Positions 7,279-16,284 of a stretch of 64,000 nucleotides of DNA are shown one piece after another. This DNA is from CAVVWJ01 sp965652025. Lineage in GTDB: Bacteria; Gemmatimonadota; Gemmatimonadetes; Gemmatimonadales; GWC2-71-9. The DNA is taken from NCBI GenBank assembly GCA_965652025.1, contig CBFGTM010000002.1:1-64000 (forward strand). The letters are read 5' to 3'. Below the pieces are notes generated by a model. That model did not search any database and had not been told where the DNA came from. It worked only from the letters and a program-made list of their open reading frames with translations. Numbering within the stretch: position 1 is the first letter of the stretch; each line of letters opens with the position of its first letter. The position numbers and the translations under genes were made by a program.

Positions 7279-8495
7279 GAAGCCGGCCCCTCCCGGGAGG
7301 AGCCGAAGAGGAATTTCAAACCGGGTGGGACAACAAACGTCGTGGCCATAATCATGAGCAGAATGCTGCCGAAGAGGGCTTCGTTGAGGATCCCGGCCCG
7401 TCGGCCCATGTCCGCGAAGATCAGGCCAACCTCGCCGCGGGGAACCATTCCCACGCCAACGACCAGGCGCCGGTATTTCACCCACGGCGCGGCCCATCCC
7501 GCTGCCAGCTTCCCCACAATAGCCAGGAAGGTGATGACGGCCGCGACTCCGAGGAGGGCTCCGCTCCCCGGTCGGGATGGGTCGAGCAGGCGAAGATTGA
7601 CCGAGGCGCCGACGCTCACAAAAAAGATCGGGGCGAAGACCGATGCGACCGGACGGACCTCCTGCTCGATGGTGTGGAACTGGTTGGTCCCGGAGAGAAT
7701 GAGGCCGGCGGCGAAGGCCCCGATGATGAGGGCCGACCCGGCCAGCGCCGCAATCGAGGAGAGCGCCAAGGCAAAGGCGATGGCAAAGACCAGCAGCACG
7801 TAGCGCACCCGCATGCGGACCACCTGATCGAACAGCCGTGGCGCGACGTAGCGGCCGACCAGGACCGCCCCCACCAGGAAGAGGACTGCCACTGCCAGGA
7901 TGCGCATTATCCCGAGCGGCGCGAGGGTCGCCCCTGCGGCCAGGCCCGATACCACTGTGAGGATAACCAGGCCCAGCACATCGTCGATCACAGCGGCCCC
8001 GACGATGATCCTGGCCTCTACCGTGTTCATCCGGCGGAGATCCGACAGTACCCGGGCGGTTATCCCTACCGAGGTGGCGGTGAGGGTGGCGCCTACAAAG
8101 ATGGCCGTGCGGGTGAGGTCGGTCGATCCACCGCTGGCGGGATGGGGTACGTGAGCCCAATACACGAAGCCAAGCGCAAATGGTAGGATGACGCCGACCG
8201 TTGCGACGGCCAGCGCTGCCGGTCCGACGCGGAACATCTCCCGCAGATCGGTCTCCAGCCCGATCTCGAAGAGCAGGAGCACCACTCCCAGCTCGGCCAG
8301 GACGTGCACGAGCTCACTCGTAGGGCCCTCAGCAGGCACCACGCCGAGCACGCCAGCGCCCAGAAGCACACCCGCCAGCAGCTCACCCAGCACAGCCGGT
8401 TGCCCGGCGCGCTCGGCTAGCTCACCCAGCAGCTTGGCAGAGACCAGCATGGCGGCGAGGGTGCCGAACAAAGCCGGAATGGAAATGTCGTGCAC
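7275..8495 (-). CDS. Cation:proton antiporter, CPA2 family
   Basis: 406 aa, about 12 membrane helices. AELGVVLLLFEIGLETDL and the stretch VGATLTATSVGITARVL are typical of NapA/KefB-like CPA2 exchangers. The paired acids Asp171-Asp172 in AAVIDDVLGL are the ion-binding site of electrogenic members. It is an inner-membrane Na+(or K+)/H+ exchanger for pH and salt balance; the ion cannot be told from sequence. There is no C-terminal RCK/TrkA-N domain. The stop overlaps the rfaE2 start. Confidence 0.9.
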   Translation of the reverse strand: MHDISIPALFGTLAAMLVSAKLLGELAERAGQPAVLGELLAGVLLGAGVLGVVPAEGPTSELVHVLAELGVVLLLFEIGLETDLREMFRVGPAALAVATVGVILPFALGFVYWAHVPHPASGGSTDLTRTAIFVGATLTATSVGITARVLSDLRRMNTVEARIIVGAAVIDDVLGLVILTVVSGLAAGATLAPLGIMRILAVAVLFLVGAVLVGRYVAPRLFDQVVRMRVRYVLLVFAIAFALALSSIAALAGSALIIGAFAAGLILSGTNQFHTIEQEVRPVASVFAPIFFVSVGASVNLRLLDPSRPGSGALLGVAAVITFLAIVGKLAAGWAAPWVKYRRLVVGVGMVPRGEVGLIFADMGRRAGILNEALFGSILLMIMATTFVVPPGLKFLFGSSREGPAS

Positions 8496-8499
8496 CGGG

Positions 8500-8868
8500 C
8501 TAGAGTGGCTCCTCAGCCCGAGGGCGCATCACGAAGGTGTGCTTGAACAGCGGCAGGTCGACGTGGTCTTTGTATTCGGTCTCGATGATGATCCGGTTCG
8601 GGTGGCCCCCCCGGGTGATCCTGAACCTGGTGTGGCGGCCGGGCAGCAGCGAGTCAGCCTGGGCTTCCAGTCTCCGCTGGATCACGTCGTCCTGCAGGCT
8701 GGGTGCCAGCCGAGCCTGCGAGCGCATGGTGTCCATCAACTGGTAGTACCGGAGATATACCTGTCCGATGTTCAGCCCGTAGTACAAGGCGGCAGCGAAA
8801 AGGAGCAGCGACACCACACAGCCCAGACCGCCGGCGCCCCGACGGCCCCGCGGCCACAGGCTCACCAC
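8500..8868 (-). CDS. Hypothetical membrane-anchored protein
   Basis: 122 aa. One membrane helix near residues 14-33 follows a basic N-terminus, and an ~85-residue polar domain follows. No catalytic motif and no family I can name with confidence; the size and layout resemble small DUF4845-like anchored proteins. It overlaps the LptE-like gene by 7 nt and is followed 4 nt later by the antiporter, so it belongs to the same operon and probably acts at the envelope. Confidence 0.65.
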   Translation of the reverse strand: MVSLWPRGRRGAGGLGCVVSLLLFAAALYYGLNIGQVYLRYYQLMDTMRSQARLAPSLQDDVIQRRLEAQADSLLPGRHTRFRITRGGHPNRIIIETEYKDHVDLPLFKHTFVMRPRAEEPL

Positions 8869-9353
8869 TGGGACTGTGCCCCTTCCACGATGTTCACCAC
8901 CAGGTCATCCAGCGCCTTCCTCCGGCCTTCGCTCTCGTTTCCCGATTCGTAGGTCCCCCTGACGGTCAGGCCACTGCGCTGCCAGAGCGGCTTGCCCTGT
9001 TTCTGGTCGAGGATCTCCACCGATACGGTGATCTGCACTTCCCGCTGGGTGACGGTGACGACGCTGTCCGCGCCGGTATAGGCCACTGGAAGGTCCGGCT
9101 CATACCGAGTGATCGAGCCTCGCACCACGGCATCGGCTTGGGGCTGGGCTGCTTGGCGGAGGCCCAAGCGCTGCTCCACGGCTTCCCGCACCGAGCGGGA
9201 AATTTCCTGAGTTAGCGTCGGCTCCGGAGTCTGGTTATCAAACGGCAACACGGCCACAGTCTTGATGGCCGGCGGCAGTCCACCTCCAGCAAAGCCATAA
9301 CAGCCGCCCAGAAGAATTGCGCTACTTGCGAGGAAGCCAGATATCAGGCGCAA
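8862..9353 (-). CDS. lptE: LptE-like LPS-assembly lipoprotein
   Basis: 163 aa. The signal peptide ends in the lipobox LLGGC. The mature start YGFAGGGLPPAIKTVAVLPF matches the LptE/LptE-like (PF04390) opening, and the short alpha/beta domain is of family size. LptE plugs the LptD barrel that inserts LPS in the outer membrane. LptD itself is not in the window. It overlaps the LolB-like gene upstream by 32 nt and lies in an outer-membrane cluster. The lptE assignment is from the N-terminal signature and context. Confidence 0.75.
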   Translation of the reverse strand: MRLISGFLASSAILLGGCYGFAGGGLPPAIKTVAVLPFDNQTPEPTLTQEISRSVREAVEQRLGLRQAAQPQADAVVRGSITRYEPDLPVAYTGADSVVTVTQREVQITVSVEILDQKQGKPLWQRSGLTVRGTYESGNESEGRRKALDDLVVNIVEGAQSQW

Positions 9354-10023
9354 AGGTGTCCCGCGCAGTCGAGAGAAAAGTCAGATCCAGCTGGGCCGGC
9401 GGGTCGGGTACCGTAAGCCGCGCCTTCAGTGGGTGACCGTCCACACCGGTGGTTGTCTCCGCTCGTCCCAGAAGCTTGCCCGAACGCCGGACCTCAGCGA
9501 CGAAACGCCCCGAATCGCCGGCAGTACGGAGGTACACGACCGTGTCCGATCGTCCGGCATACTCCCAGGCTGTGGTTGGCCCGTCGTTGATACCACGCAG
9601 GGTCACTCCGGGCGGCGGCAGCCGGGCAACGCCGAACATGGCCCACATCAGGGGATAGTTAGGCACCAGCCGGGCGATGGCGTCTGCCGGGTCGGTCCAC
9701 AGGGCTTGGTCGCCGACCACAACCGCCGAAGCCGCACCGCTCCCGAACGGCCCTGCCACGTCGAAGCGAAGCGAGTCGGGAGGTGAGATCCGGACGCTGC
9801 CCCGACCGCCGGCGCTCCCCCGTTCATCACGAAAGAGCCACTTGAAGCGATGCAGCTGGTGATCGGTAGGGAGGGTGGAGGCGACCCAGGTTGCAACGTC
9901 CGATTCGCTGACCGGCTGTGCCCCGACGGGAACGAGGGGTCCGGGCTGGCTCCGACACCCCGCTACAATCCAGCCAAGATAGACCAGCAGAACTGGGCGG
10001 TCAAGCCGAAGGCATTGTCCCAT
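9322..10023 (-). CDS. LolB-like / DUF4292-like outer-membrane lipoprotein
   Basis: 233 aa. Signal peptide with lipobox IVAGC, then a domain rich in beta strands (GSVRISPPDSLRFDVAGPFG, ASAVVVGDQALWTDP) that fits the LolB/LppX half-barrel used for binding acyl chains. LolB proper inserts lipoproteins in the outer membrane. This protein is longer than E. coli LolB (~207 aa) and lacks obvious sequence identity, so the call rests on pattern and on its place between an Omp85-type protein and an LptE-like protein. The ATG overlaps the previous stop (TGATG). Confidence 0.6.
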   Translation of the reverse strand: MGQCLRLDRPVLLVYLGWIVAGCRSQPGPLVPVGAQPVSESDVATWVASTLPTDHQLHRFKWLFRDERGSAGGRGSVRISPPDSLRFDVAGPFGSGAASAVVVGDQALWTDPADAIARLVPNYPLMWAMFGVARLPPPGVTLRGINDGPTTAWEYAGRSDTVVYLRTAGDSGRFVAEVRRSGKLLGRAETTTGVDGHPLKARLTVPDPPAQLDLTFLSTARDTFAPDIWLPRK

Positions 10024-12917
10024 CAGTAGTTATAGCCAAAGAAGAAATGCACGAAGTCGGCATCTCTCTGATCTCTGTCGAGGCTATACCCCTGATAACT
10101 CCCGTCAGTAAAGCGCCGTCCGATATCCAGCCGCAGCACCGCCAGTGGCGCAAACGCGAGCCGGAAGCTCACGCCATAGCTGCCCAGCAGGTCGCGGCCG
10201 GCGTTCTGATACAACAATGCCTTCCCCACATCCGCGAAGAGCCCGGCTTGGAACTCGGGAAACTGGAGGTCTCCGAGTGGGGTACCTACCGTCAAGTGAG
10301 TGAGGACCGGAAACCGCAGCTCCTGATTCAGCATGTAGGCCCGGGTACCAACGATGTATCCGAACTCCGGATAGCCCCGAAGTCCCAGGGTTCCCCCAAT
10401 ATTGACCCGTCTCGGCCGGTCTCCGTCGCTGTAGTAGCCGAAGGCCCGGACGGCGTAGGTACTGCGGCTGCCCAGGCGGAAGTACCGTCGCCAATCGCCG
10501 CTGATCAACCAGCTGTCGAGGCGACTGTTGGTGAAGTCGCTGGAGATACCGGCCGTAAGGCTGAGCCGCCGCCCATCGATCGGACCGGATGGGATCCAGA
10601 GGGCATTGTCACTGACAAAACTCAGGTAGTGGGAGGCGATCCATCCGACCCGTCGGGGCTCATCCACCGGCAAGGTGAAGTCGATCCGGTCGGAGTGCTC
10701 GAATACCATGCTGCTCTCCACCCGGGTAAAGCGGCTCAGCGGGTATCGTAGGAGGCCAATCACACCCATGGCCAGCTCCTCGTAGGCCACCACGAGATCG
10801 CCCTCGAAGTTCCGGCTCCTGGTTCTGAAGGCTCCCAGTCCCCAGTTCAGCCGGCGTTCTCGGTTGAGGTAGATGGCGCTCGCGCTGATGTTCGCCAGCA
10901 GACTGCCCAGGCGACGGCCCTGGAAGGACCCGATCGTTCCGTAGACCAGATTGTCACCCAGGAGATCGCTCATGATAAAGGCGACACCCTGAGCCCCGCC
11001 GTATCCCGGGACGAACACGGCATCTGCTGCCGCAACGTCCAGCGTCATTTTCCTGCGGTACGGCTCACCCGACGCGACGCCTTTTACGACCTTGCGGGGG
11101 TGGGCCCAGGACCACTGTCCCGGCGGATCGCCGGCTGCGAGGGTGAACTGGTCCTTGCGGGCATTCTTGTCCACGGGATAGCGGTACAGGTTCCAGCTTA
11201 GATCATGGAAGCCGCCCACCAAGAGACCGCTGCTATCCGGCAGCGGGACGGCATCGAAGGCACCGCTCCAGGCCGAGGTTTCCCGGCGGCCGTTTCCCAG
11301 AGTGTCGGTGGAGAAAACGTTCAGCACCCCATCGCGGTCCGAGGTGAAATAGATCCGGTCGTCCGGTCCCCAGGTGGGGGATTCGTCCACCCACTTTCCC
11401 CGGGTCAGCTGAGTCAGGCTCCCGCTCCGGAGATCGAGCATGAAGAGATTGACGGCACCTTCGAGACCGCCGCTGGTGCGGTCGGAGGCGAATACGACAC
11501 GGTCTCCGTCCGGCGTCGGGCTGGGATCCAGGTCCTGGTAGCGATCTCGGGTGAGAGGCTCCAGAGTGCCGTTGGGCAGCTGCACCCGATAGAGATCGGA
11601 AAGGCCGCTCTCGGACAATCCGCTGAAGACAATGCTCCGGCCATCCGGCATCCACATGGGGGAGAGGATCGATACCAGCCGGTCGAACTGGTATCTCCCC
11701 ACCATCTTCTGCTGTTTCAAATTCCATATCACCAGCGCATCCCGGTCACCGAATCGAGCGGTGAACAGGAGATAGCCATGGCGGGAGGCATCCATTCGCG
11801 ATTCAAACGGATGGAATGCTTCGATGTCGGCGGAGCGGCCCGCGGTTACGATTTTGCGAGGGCGGCCACCCTCCAGAGACTTGCTATAGACGCTGAGATA
11901 GCCGGTGGCGGGTGAGATGTACATGACTTCACCCCTCCCGTCGGGGGTGCTATCCGGCACATAGGAGGGCTTGATCGCGAGCTTGGTGATCTCCCGGCCC
12001 AGCAGCGCGAGCGGTGCGAGACTGTCCACTGAAGGATAAAAATCTCGCCGCATGGCCAGCTGAAACTCCTCACTGAGCTGGTCCAGGGAGCGGCCGTAGG
12101 TGGCCCGGATGGCGTCCTCAAAGGTGTCGTGCCGGTTGGCCTCCTTGTATATGAGGGCCGCCCGCCAGTCGCCATATGTATCGGCCAGCCAGCGGTGGAT
12201 CCGCCCGCCCAGGGGATAGACGATGCCGCCGGTGACATAGGTCAGCTGCCGGAACTCGGGAAGCTGTCCGCTGAGGGTAAGATCGCGCAGCACCATGTAG
12301 TCCCTGGCATCCTCTCCTCCTGACCACAACTCGGCGAGACCCTCGCTCCACCAGAGGGGGAAGGCAAAGCGGCGGGACCGGGGCGCCTGGTAATAGCTCT
12401 CCGACTGCAGGTCGAGCTGAAATACGTGGACCATCTCGTGGCGCAGGGTATGGCGGAACTCCGCAAAGTTGCCTCGGAAAGGCAAAGCAACTCGTCGCTT
12501 CAAGAAATCAGTGGCGCCGAGCAATCCTTCGGGCGGGGTGAACGGCAGGATGTTGGTCTGCTCGAAGTCGCTATGGGAGGCGTACACAATCAGGGGAATG
12601 CGCGCACCAACATCGTGGCCGAACTGCATCGCGAGCGTGTCGTAGCTGGCTTCGGCATAGGCGAGCGCCGCGGGGGCCAGCTCGGCCTCGGCAGGATAGT
12701 AGTACAGGTCGACGTGAGGTCCGCGGATGGTCCGCCACTCGAGCCGGCGGTATTGAACCTTGTTCTGGCCGAAGGCGAAGAATTGGGCGTGGAGCGGGGC
12801 GAAAAGAGCCGAAGCGGCCGAAAGAGCGATATACGTGCCGACCACGAGACTGAGTTGGGTCAGGTTACCTGGTGCTCTTTTCGCCAGCCTACTCCACTGT
12901 GTCATGTCCCGTCCCAT
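10023..12917 (-). CDS. HExxH metallopeptidase / beta-propeller / outer-membrane barrel fusion
   Basis: 964 aa. Residues 1-45 form a signal peptide (cleavage near ALFAPLHAQ). Residues ~55-310 form a gluzincin-type peptidase domain: TLRHEMVHVFQL gives His160, Glu161 and His164, and WWSEGLAELWSG supplies the third ligand Glu192. Residues ~320-640 are PD40/TolB-like propeller blades (VVFASDRTSGG, RIYFTSDRDGVLNVF). The last ~280 residues look like a 16-strand surface-antigen (Omp85/BamA-like) barrel, with GGTLGLRGYPEFGYIVGTR and an aromatic C-terminus FFFGYNY. An outer-membrane-anchored protease or sensor is inferred; all active-site residues are present. It heads the LolB-like/LptE-like operon. 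Confidence 0.8.
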   Translation of the reverse strand: MGRDMTQWSRLAKRAPGNLTQLSLVVGTYIALSAASALFAPLHAQFFAFGQNKVQYRRLEWRTIRGPHVDLYYYPAEAELAPAALAYAEASYDTLAMQFGHDVGARIPLIVYASHSDFEQTNILPFTPPEGLLGATDFLKRRVALPFRGNFAEFRHTLRHEMVHVFQLDLQSESYYQAPRSRRFAFPLWWSEGLAELWSGGEDARDYMVLRDLTLSGQLPEFRQLTYVTGGIVYPLGGRIHRWLADTYGDWRAALIYKEANRHDTFEDAIRATYGRSLDQLSEEFQLAMRRDFYPSVDSLAPLALLGREITKLAIKPSYVPDSTPDGRGEVMYISPATGYLSVYSKSLEGGRPRKIVTAGRSADIEAFHPFESRMDASRHGYLLFTARFGDRDALVIWNLKQQKMVGRYQFDRLVSILSPMWMPDGRSIVFSGLSESGLSDLYRVQLPNGTLEPLTRDRYQDLDPSPTPDGDRVVFASDRTSGGLEGAVNLFMLDLRSGSLTQLTRGKWVDESPTWGPDDRIYFTSDRDGVLNVFSTDTLGNGRRETSAWSGAFDAVPLPDSSGLLVGGFHDLSWNLYRYPVDKNARKDQFTLAAGDPPGQWSWAHPRKVVKGVASGEPYRRKMTLDVAAADAVFVPGYGGAQGVAFIMSDLLGDNLVYGTIGSFQGRRLGSLLANISASAIYLNRERRLNWGLGAFRTRSRNFEGDLVVAYEELAMGVIGLLRYPLSRFTRVESSMVFEHSDRIDFTLPVDEPRRVGWIASHYLSFVSDNALWIPSGPIDGRRLSLTAGISSDFTNSRLDSWLISGDWRRYFRLGSRSTYAVRAFGYYSDGDRPRRVNIGGTLGLRGYPEFGYIVGTRAYMLNQELRFPVLTHLTVGTPLGDLQFPEFQAGLFADVGKALLYQNAGRDLLGSYGVSFRLAFAPLAVLRLDIGRRFTDGSYQGYSLDRDQRDADFVHFFFGYNY

Positions 12918-12959
12918 GATGGCTGCGCTCCCGCTTGCGCTCTTTCCGCCGCTTCCGCT

Positions 12960-14984
12960 CTACCGGCGAATGGTGCGAATCAGGTCGCCCTGAGTTATCC
13001 GGGCCAAGGCCGCGCTATTACCGACCGGAGCGCCGAAGATGGTGTACGTCCCGTCCAGGTGAGGCTGGGGTGAGAGGGTTATGAACCACTGGCTCGACCC
13101 GGTGTCGGGACCGGAAAGGGCCATGCCTAACCTGGGCTTCAGTCCGTAGCGGTTCCGATTGATCTCATCCCGAATGCTTCCTCCGGGCCCGCCGAACCCG
13201 TCGCCCCGGGGATCGCCGTCCTGGATGACGAAGTTGGGCACCACGCGGTGCCACCGGTTGCCATCGAAGAAGCGCCGGTCAACCAGGCCAAGAAAATTAG
13301 CCACCGTGAGCGGTGCATCGGGCCCGAACAGCTCGATCTCGAGAATCCCTCGCTGCTGGGTCTCGATAAAAACGTGCGGCCGCGCGACTGAGTCGGGTGC
13401 CACCAGAAACTGCCGCGCCAGCTCCCGGTAGTCCTGAACCGTACGCCCAGTCTTTATCGGGTACGCCGGCCCCCATCGCGCCGCCGCCTCGGGCCAATTC
13501 GACTCGGCCCACTGCCTGATCAGGTAGTTAGCAGGCGACGGCATCGCGGCGAGGAACTCGCGATCGACTCTCGCTGCCGCGCCACCGCGCCGAATCGCGA
13601 GGATGGCGGCCAGGGCCGAAAGCGACGCATCCGGAAAGGAATCTCGTAGGGCTCGCTGATACATCCGAGACAAGCCGGGGAGATCGGCCGGATCGGCGGC
13701 CTGAGCAAGGCCGTCGGCCGCCGCACTGCGGACCGCCCCATCGGCGTGGCTCAACAGGCTCCGGGAGGCCGATACCAGAGCCGGATCGGCGCCGGAACCC
13801 TTCTCGGCCCAGCCCCGCAGCCCCGCAGCGACGACTCGGCCATCCTGGTCAGAGACGAACCAGGCGGGATCACTGGCACGGGCGAGTGCCCACCCTTCTG
13901 CGGCGGTAGCCCGCTCACGCCAGTCCCGGCTCGCGCGCCAGGTCTTGGAGGCTTCCGAAAAGCCGGCGGGGTTCAAACGAGCGAGCCCCAGCAGCGCCTC
14001 ACGCCGAACCGCAAAGTTGCCCGATCCTCCAAGGATTCGAGTCAGCGCGGCCACAGCGCCCGCTCCGCGCAGCTCACCCACGGTAGCGGCGGCCTGGACC
14101 CGAACATTGGGATCGGCATCGTTGAGCTTTGACGCGGCCGCGGTCGCGAAGGTCGAATCGTGGTAGGTACCCAGCGACCGCAAGGCATTGACCCGGACCC
14201 CGGGGTCCGAATCGTCGATCGCTCTGGCGAGCAGGCCCTGGACCGTGGTCGCTGCCAACTTGGCGGAGTCGGCGTATTCTCGCGAAAGCGCGCGAGCCCC
14301 AATAGCCCGGATCCCGGGGTCGTCAGACTGAAGTGATGCGATGAGGTGGTTGGCTCCAGCGGGCGCGCGAAGGCGGCCGAGCGAGTAGAGCGCCCGCCAG
14401 CGGATCTGCGGCAGTGTGTCATCGGCAAAGGGCAGCAGCGACTCGGCCCGGGCATTGGCGCCCAGTCTCCAGGTCTCCAGCAGGATTTGGCTGAGCGCTG
14501 GATCCGGATCGACTTGTGAGAGCTTCACCTTGCCCTGCAATACTGCGGCGAAAAAATCGGCGCTGCGGCGTCCGCCAGCTTTTGCCAGCGCGGTAACCAC
14601 CTCAGATGCGGTGGCCGTATCCAGCGGAGGCAATCCCGTCAGGCGCTGGATCAAGGGCTCCACGGCGGCGGAATCCCGCAGCAGTCCCAGCGCGAAAGCC
14701 GCCGCAACCCGTACGGTGGAATCCGGCTGATCCAATACCTGGATCAGATAGCGAGTGGCCCGCAGGTCTCCAATCCGCCCCGCCGCGAGGGCTGCGGTCC
14801 GACGCACTACCGAATCGGGGGCGAGCAACGCCCGCTGGAACAGCTCGGGCTGCCACTGGCGAGCGTCTTCCGCGGCGAGAACCGGTGCCAGCTGCTCCAC
14901 AATGGCAGCGTCCTGGGCCCGTGCCACGGCGGGGAGCAGCAGGCCGGCGCAGGAGATGGCGCACCCCAGCAGAAATCGAGTCAT
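12960..14984 (-). CDS. Secreted HEAT-repeat protein with C-terminal cyclophilin domain
   Basis: 674 aa. The signal peptide ends at AVARAQ. Residues ~30-500 are HEAT/PBS-lyase-type repeats (for example RRTAALAAGRIGDLRATRYL and VRVAAAFALGLLRD). Residues ~515-670 are a cyclophilin-type peptidyl-prolyl isomerase: FFDGNRWHRVVPNFVIQDGD with the catalytic Arg in the FHRxxxxF-like motif, then GSSQWFITLSPQPHLDG. A periplasmic foldase with a large protein-binding scaffold is the likely role. It overlaps the thioesterase gene by 4 nt; 42 nt separate it from the barrel protein gene. Confidence 0.88.
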   Translation of the reverse strand: MTRFLLGCAISCAGLLLPAVARAQDAAIVEQLAPVLAAEDARQWQPELFQRALLAPDSVVRRTAALAAGRIGDLRATRYLIQVLDQPDSTVRVAAAFALGLLRDSAAVEPLIQRLTGLPPLDTATASEVVTALAKAGGRRSADFFAAVLQGKVKLSQVDPDPALSQILLETWRLGANARAESLLPFADDTLPQIRWRALYSLGRLRAPAGANHLIASLQSDDPGIRAIGARALSREYADSAKLAATTVQGLLARAIDDSDPGVRVNALRSLGTYHDSTFATAAASKLNDADPNVRVQAAATVGELRGAGAVAALTRILGGSGNFAVRREALLGLARLNPAGFSEASKTWRASRDWRERATAAEGWALARASDPAWFVSDQDGRVVAAGLRGWAEKGSGADPALVSASRSLLSHADGAVRSAAADGLAQAADPADLPGLSRMYQRALRDSFPDASLSALAAILAIRRGGAAARVDREFLAAMPSPANYLIRQWAESNWPEAAARWGPAYPIKTGRTVQDYRELARQFLVAPDSVARPHVFIETQQRGILEIELFGPDAPLTVANFLGLVDRRFFDGNRWHRVVPNFVIQDGDPRGDGFGGPGGSIRDEINRNRYGLKPRLGMALSGPDTGSSQWFITLSPQPHLDGTYTIFGAPVGNSAALARITQGDLIRTIRR

Positions 14985-15421
14985 ACCAGCTTGATCGGGT
15001 CAGAGATGGGATGGAGGGCTTGCCGCACCGAGTCCGGAAGTCGGGTGAGAGCCATCGACGAGTCGAGAGCAAGCAGACTGGTCGTGGCTGTCGCCAGCAG
15101 GCGATCCTCGGCCGCGTGCTCGACCACATACCCGAACTCCACCCGACGAGAAGCGACGTCCCGGACCCAGCAGCGGACCCGCACCTGGTCGTCATAGCGG
15201 GCCGGCTGGCGATAGCGGATGCTCACTTCGCTCACCGCCAATCGAAGGCCGGACTGCTCCAACTCCTGGTAACTGGTGCCGGCGTGCCGGAGATAGTCGC
15301 ATCGGGCTACGTCGAGCCAGACCAAGTAGCGGGCATGATAGACTACCCCCATCTGATCGGTCTCGGAGTAGTTGACCCGAACCAGTGTTTCGGATATGGC
15401 CGGACTTTCCGCGGTCATCAA
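14981..15421 (-). CDS. ybgC: Acyl-CoA thioesterase, YbgC/4HBT hotdog family
   Basis: 146 aa. VNYSETDQMGVVYHARYLVW carries the 4-hydroxybenzoyl-CoA-thioesterase signature with the catalytic Asp and the D-x-x-G-x-V-x-H pattern, followed by a typical hotdog fold (SIRYRQPARYDDQVRVRCWV). YbgC enzymes hydrolyse short-chain acyl-CoAs and associate with the Tol-Pal envelope system in many bacteria. No tol genes are visible here. It diverges from lpxH, with start codons 24 nt apart. Confidence 0.88.
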   Translation of the reverse strand: MMTAESPAISETLVRVNYSETDQMGVVYHARYLVWLDVARCDYLRHAGTSYQELEQSGLRLAVSEVSIRYRQPARYDDQVRVRCWVRDVASRRVEFGYVVEHAAEDRLLATATTSLLALDSSMALTRLPDSVRQALHPISDPIKLV

Positions 15422-15444
15422 TACCTCGAGGATTCAACCTTCAG

Positions 15445-16284
15445 ATGAGGACCCGGCAGCCGCTCCCGTTGCACCCACCGGAGCAGCCCTCCATCTTTGG
15501 CGCCGTGCTCGGCCGGACTCTCGTCATCGTGTCGGATGCCCATCTTGGCGTTGGCTCCTCGGAAGCCGAGGAGACGTTGCTCCGGTTTTTCGATGCCGTA
15601 CCCACCCTGGGCGATTGTCTGCTCATCAATGGCGACCTGTTCGACTTCTGGTTCACCTACTCCCGTGTCATCCCCCGGCGTGGATTCCACGTCGTCGCGG
15701 CACTCGCCCGGCTTCGGCGCCAGCTTCCGATCGTGATGGTCGGTGGGAATCACGATCGATGGGACCGCGACTTCTGGGAACGAGATCTCGGCCTGTCGTT
15801 CAATCCGCAGCGGGCGACATTCACCATTGGCAGCCGCACCGTCGTAGCGATCCACGGAGATGGATTGGCCGAGCCCCGCTGGCAGGCCAGGATGATTCAT
15901 CGGATGATCCAGCATCCTATAACTGCGGCGGTATACCGCTATATCCATCCCGACATCGGCATGCGCATGGTCGATCTGCTGAGTCCGATTCTTGGTGACC
16001 ACACGGTGGACGAGGCCAAGCTTACGCGGGCGGCAGCCAGACAGCGGGAATGGGCCGAGCAACTTCTGAGTGCCGAAACCGGCATTGGGCTTCTGGTCAT
16101 GGGTCACACGCACCAGCCGGTGCTCGAGAAGCTGGCGAGTGGCCGGCAGTACCTCAATCCAGGCGCGTGGTTCGACGGCTTCCGCTATGCCGTGGCCACG
16201 GAAAGCGGCGCGGAGTTGCGAACCTTCCACCCCACGGCTACCCCAAGGATACCACCTCAGCCCGACCCAGCCGTTCGCCGATAA
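15445..16284 (+). CDS. lpxH: UDP-2,3-diacylglucosamine diphosphatase (LpxH-type metallophosphoesterase)
   Basis: 279 aa. All calcineurin-like metal motifs are present: DxH (Asp31, His33 in SDAHLG), GDxxD (Asp64, Asp67), GNHD (102-104), His137 in HGDG and GHxH (His221, His223). LpxH removes UMP from UDP-diacylglucosamine in lipid A synthesis; the GNHDRWD and YxHPD-like YIHPDIG motifs fit it. An alternative GTG at 15385 would overlap the divergent thioesterase gene, so the ATG at 15445 is preferred although its ribosome binding site is weak. Its 3' end overlaps murI (convergent) by 47 nt. Confidence 0.85.
   Translation: MRTRQPLPLHPPEQPSIFGAVLGRTLVIVSDAHLGVGSSEAEETLLRFFDAVPTLGDCLLINGDLFDFWFTYSRVIPRRGFHVVAALARLRRQLPIVMVGGNHDRWDRDFWERDLGLSFNPQRATFTIGSRTVVAIHGDGLAEPRWQARMIHRMIQHPITAAVYRYIHPDIGMRMVDLLSPILGDHTVDEAKLTRAAARQREWAEQLLSAETGIGLLVMGHTHQPVLEKLASGRQYLNPGAWFDGFRYAVATESGAELRTFHPTATPRIPPQPDPAVRR

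Noticed and set aside
7279..8160. Upstream extension of rfaE2 as a 453-aa protein
   Set aside because: The extension is the shifted frame of the antiporter gene, rich in Arg, Pro and Gly; the internal ATG at 7278 overlaps the antiporter stop as expected.
12918..12959. G/C-rich GCGGAA-type copies between the barrel protein and HEAT-cyclophilin genes
   Set aside because: Resembles the octamer family but the spacing is 8 and 9 bp and units are too degenerate to include.
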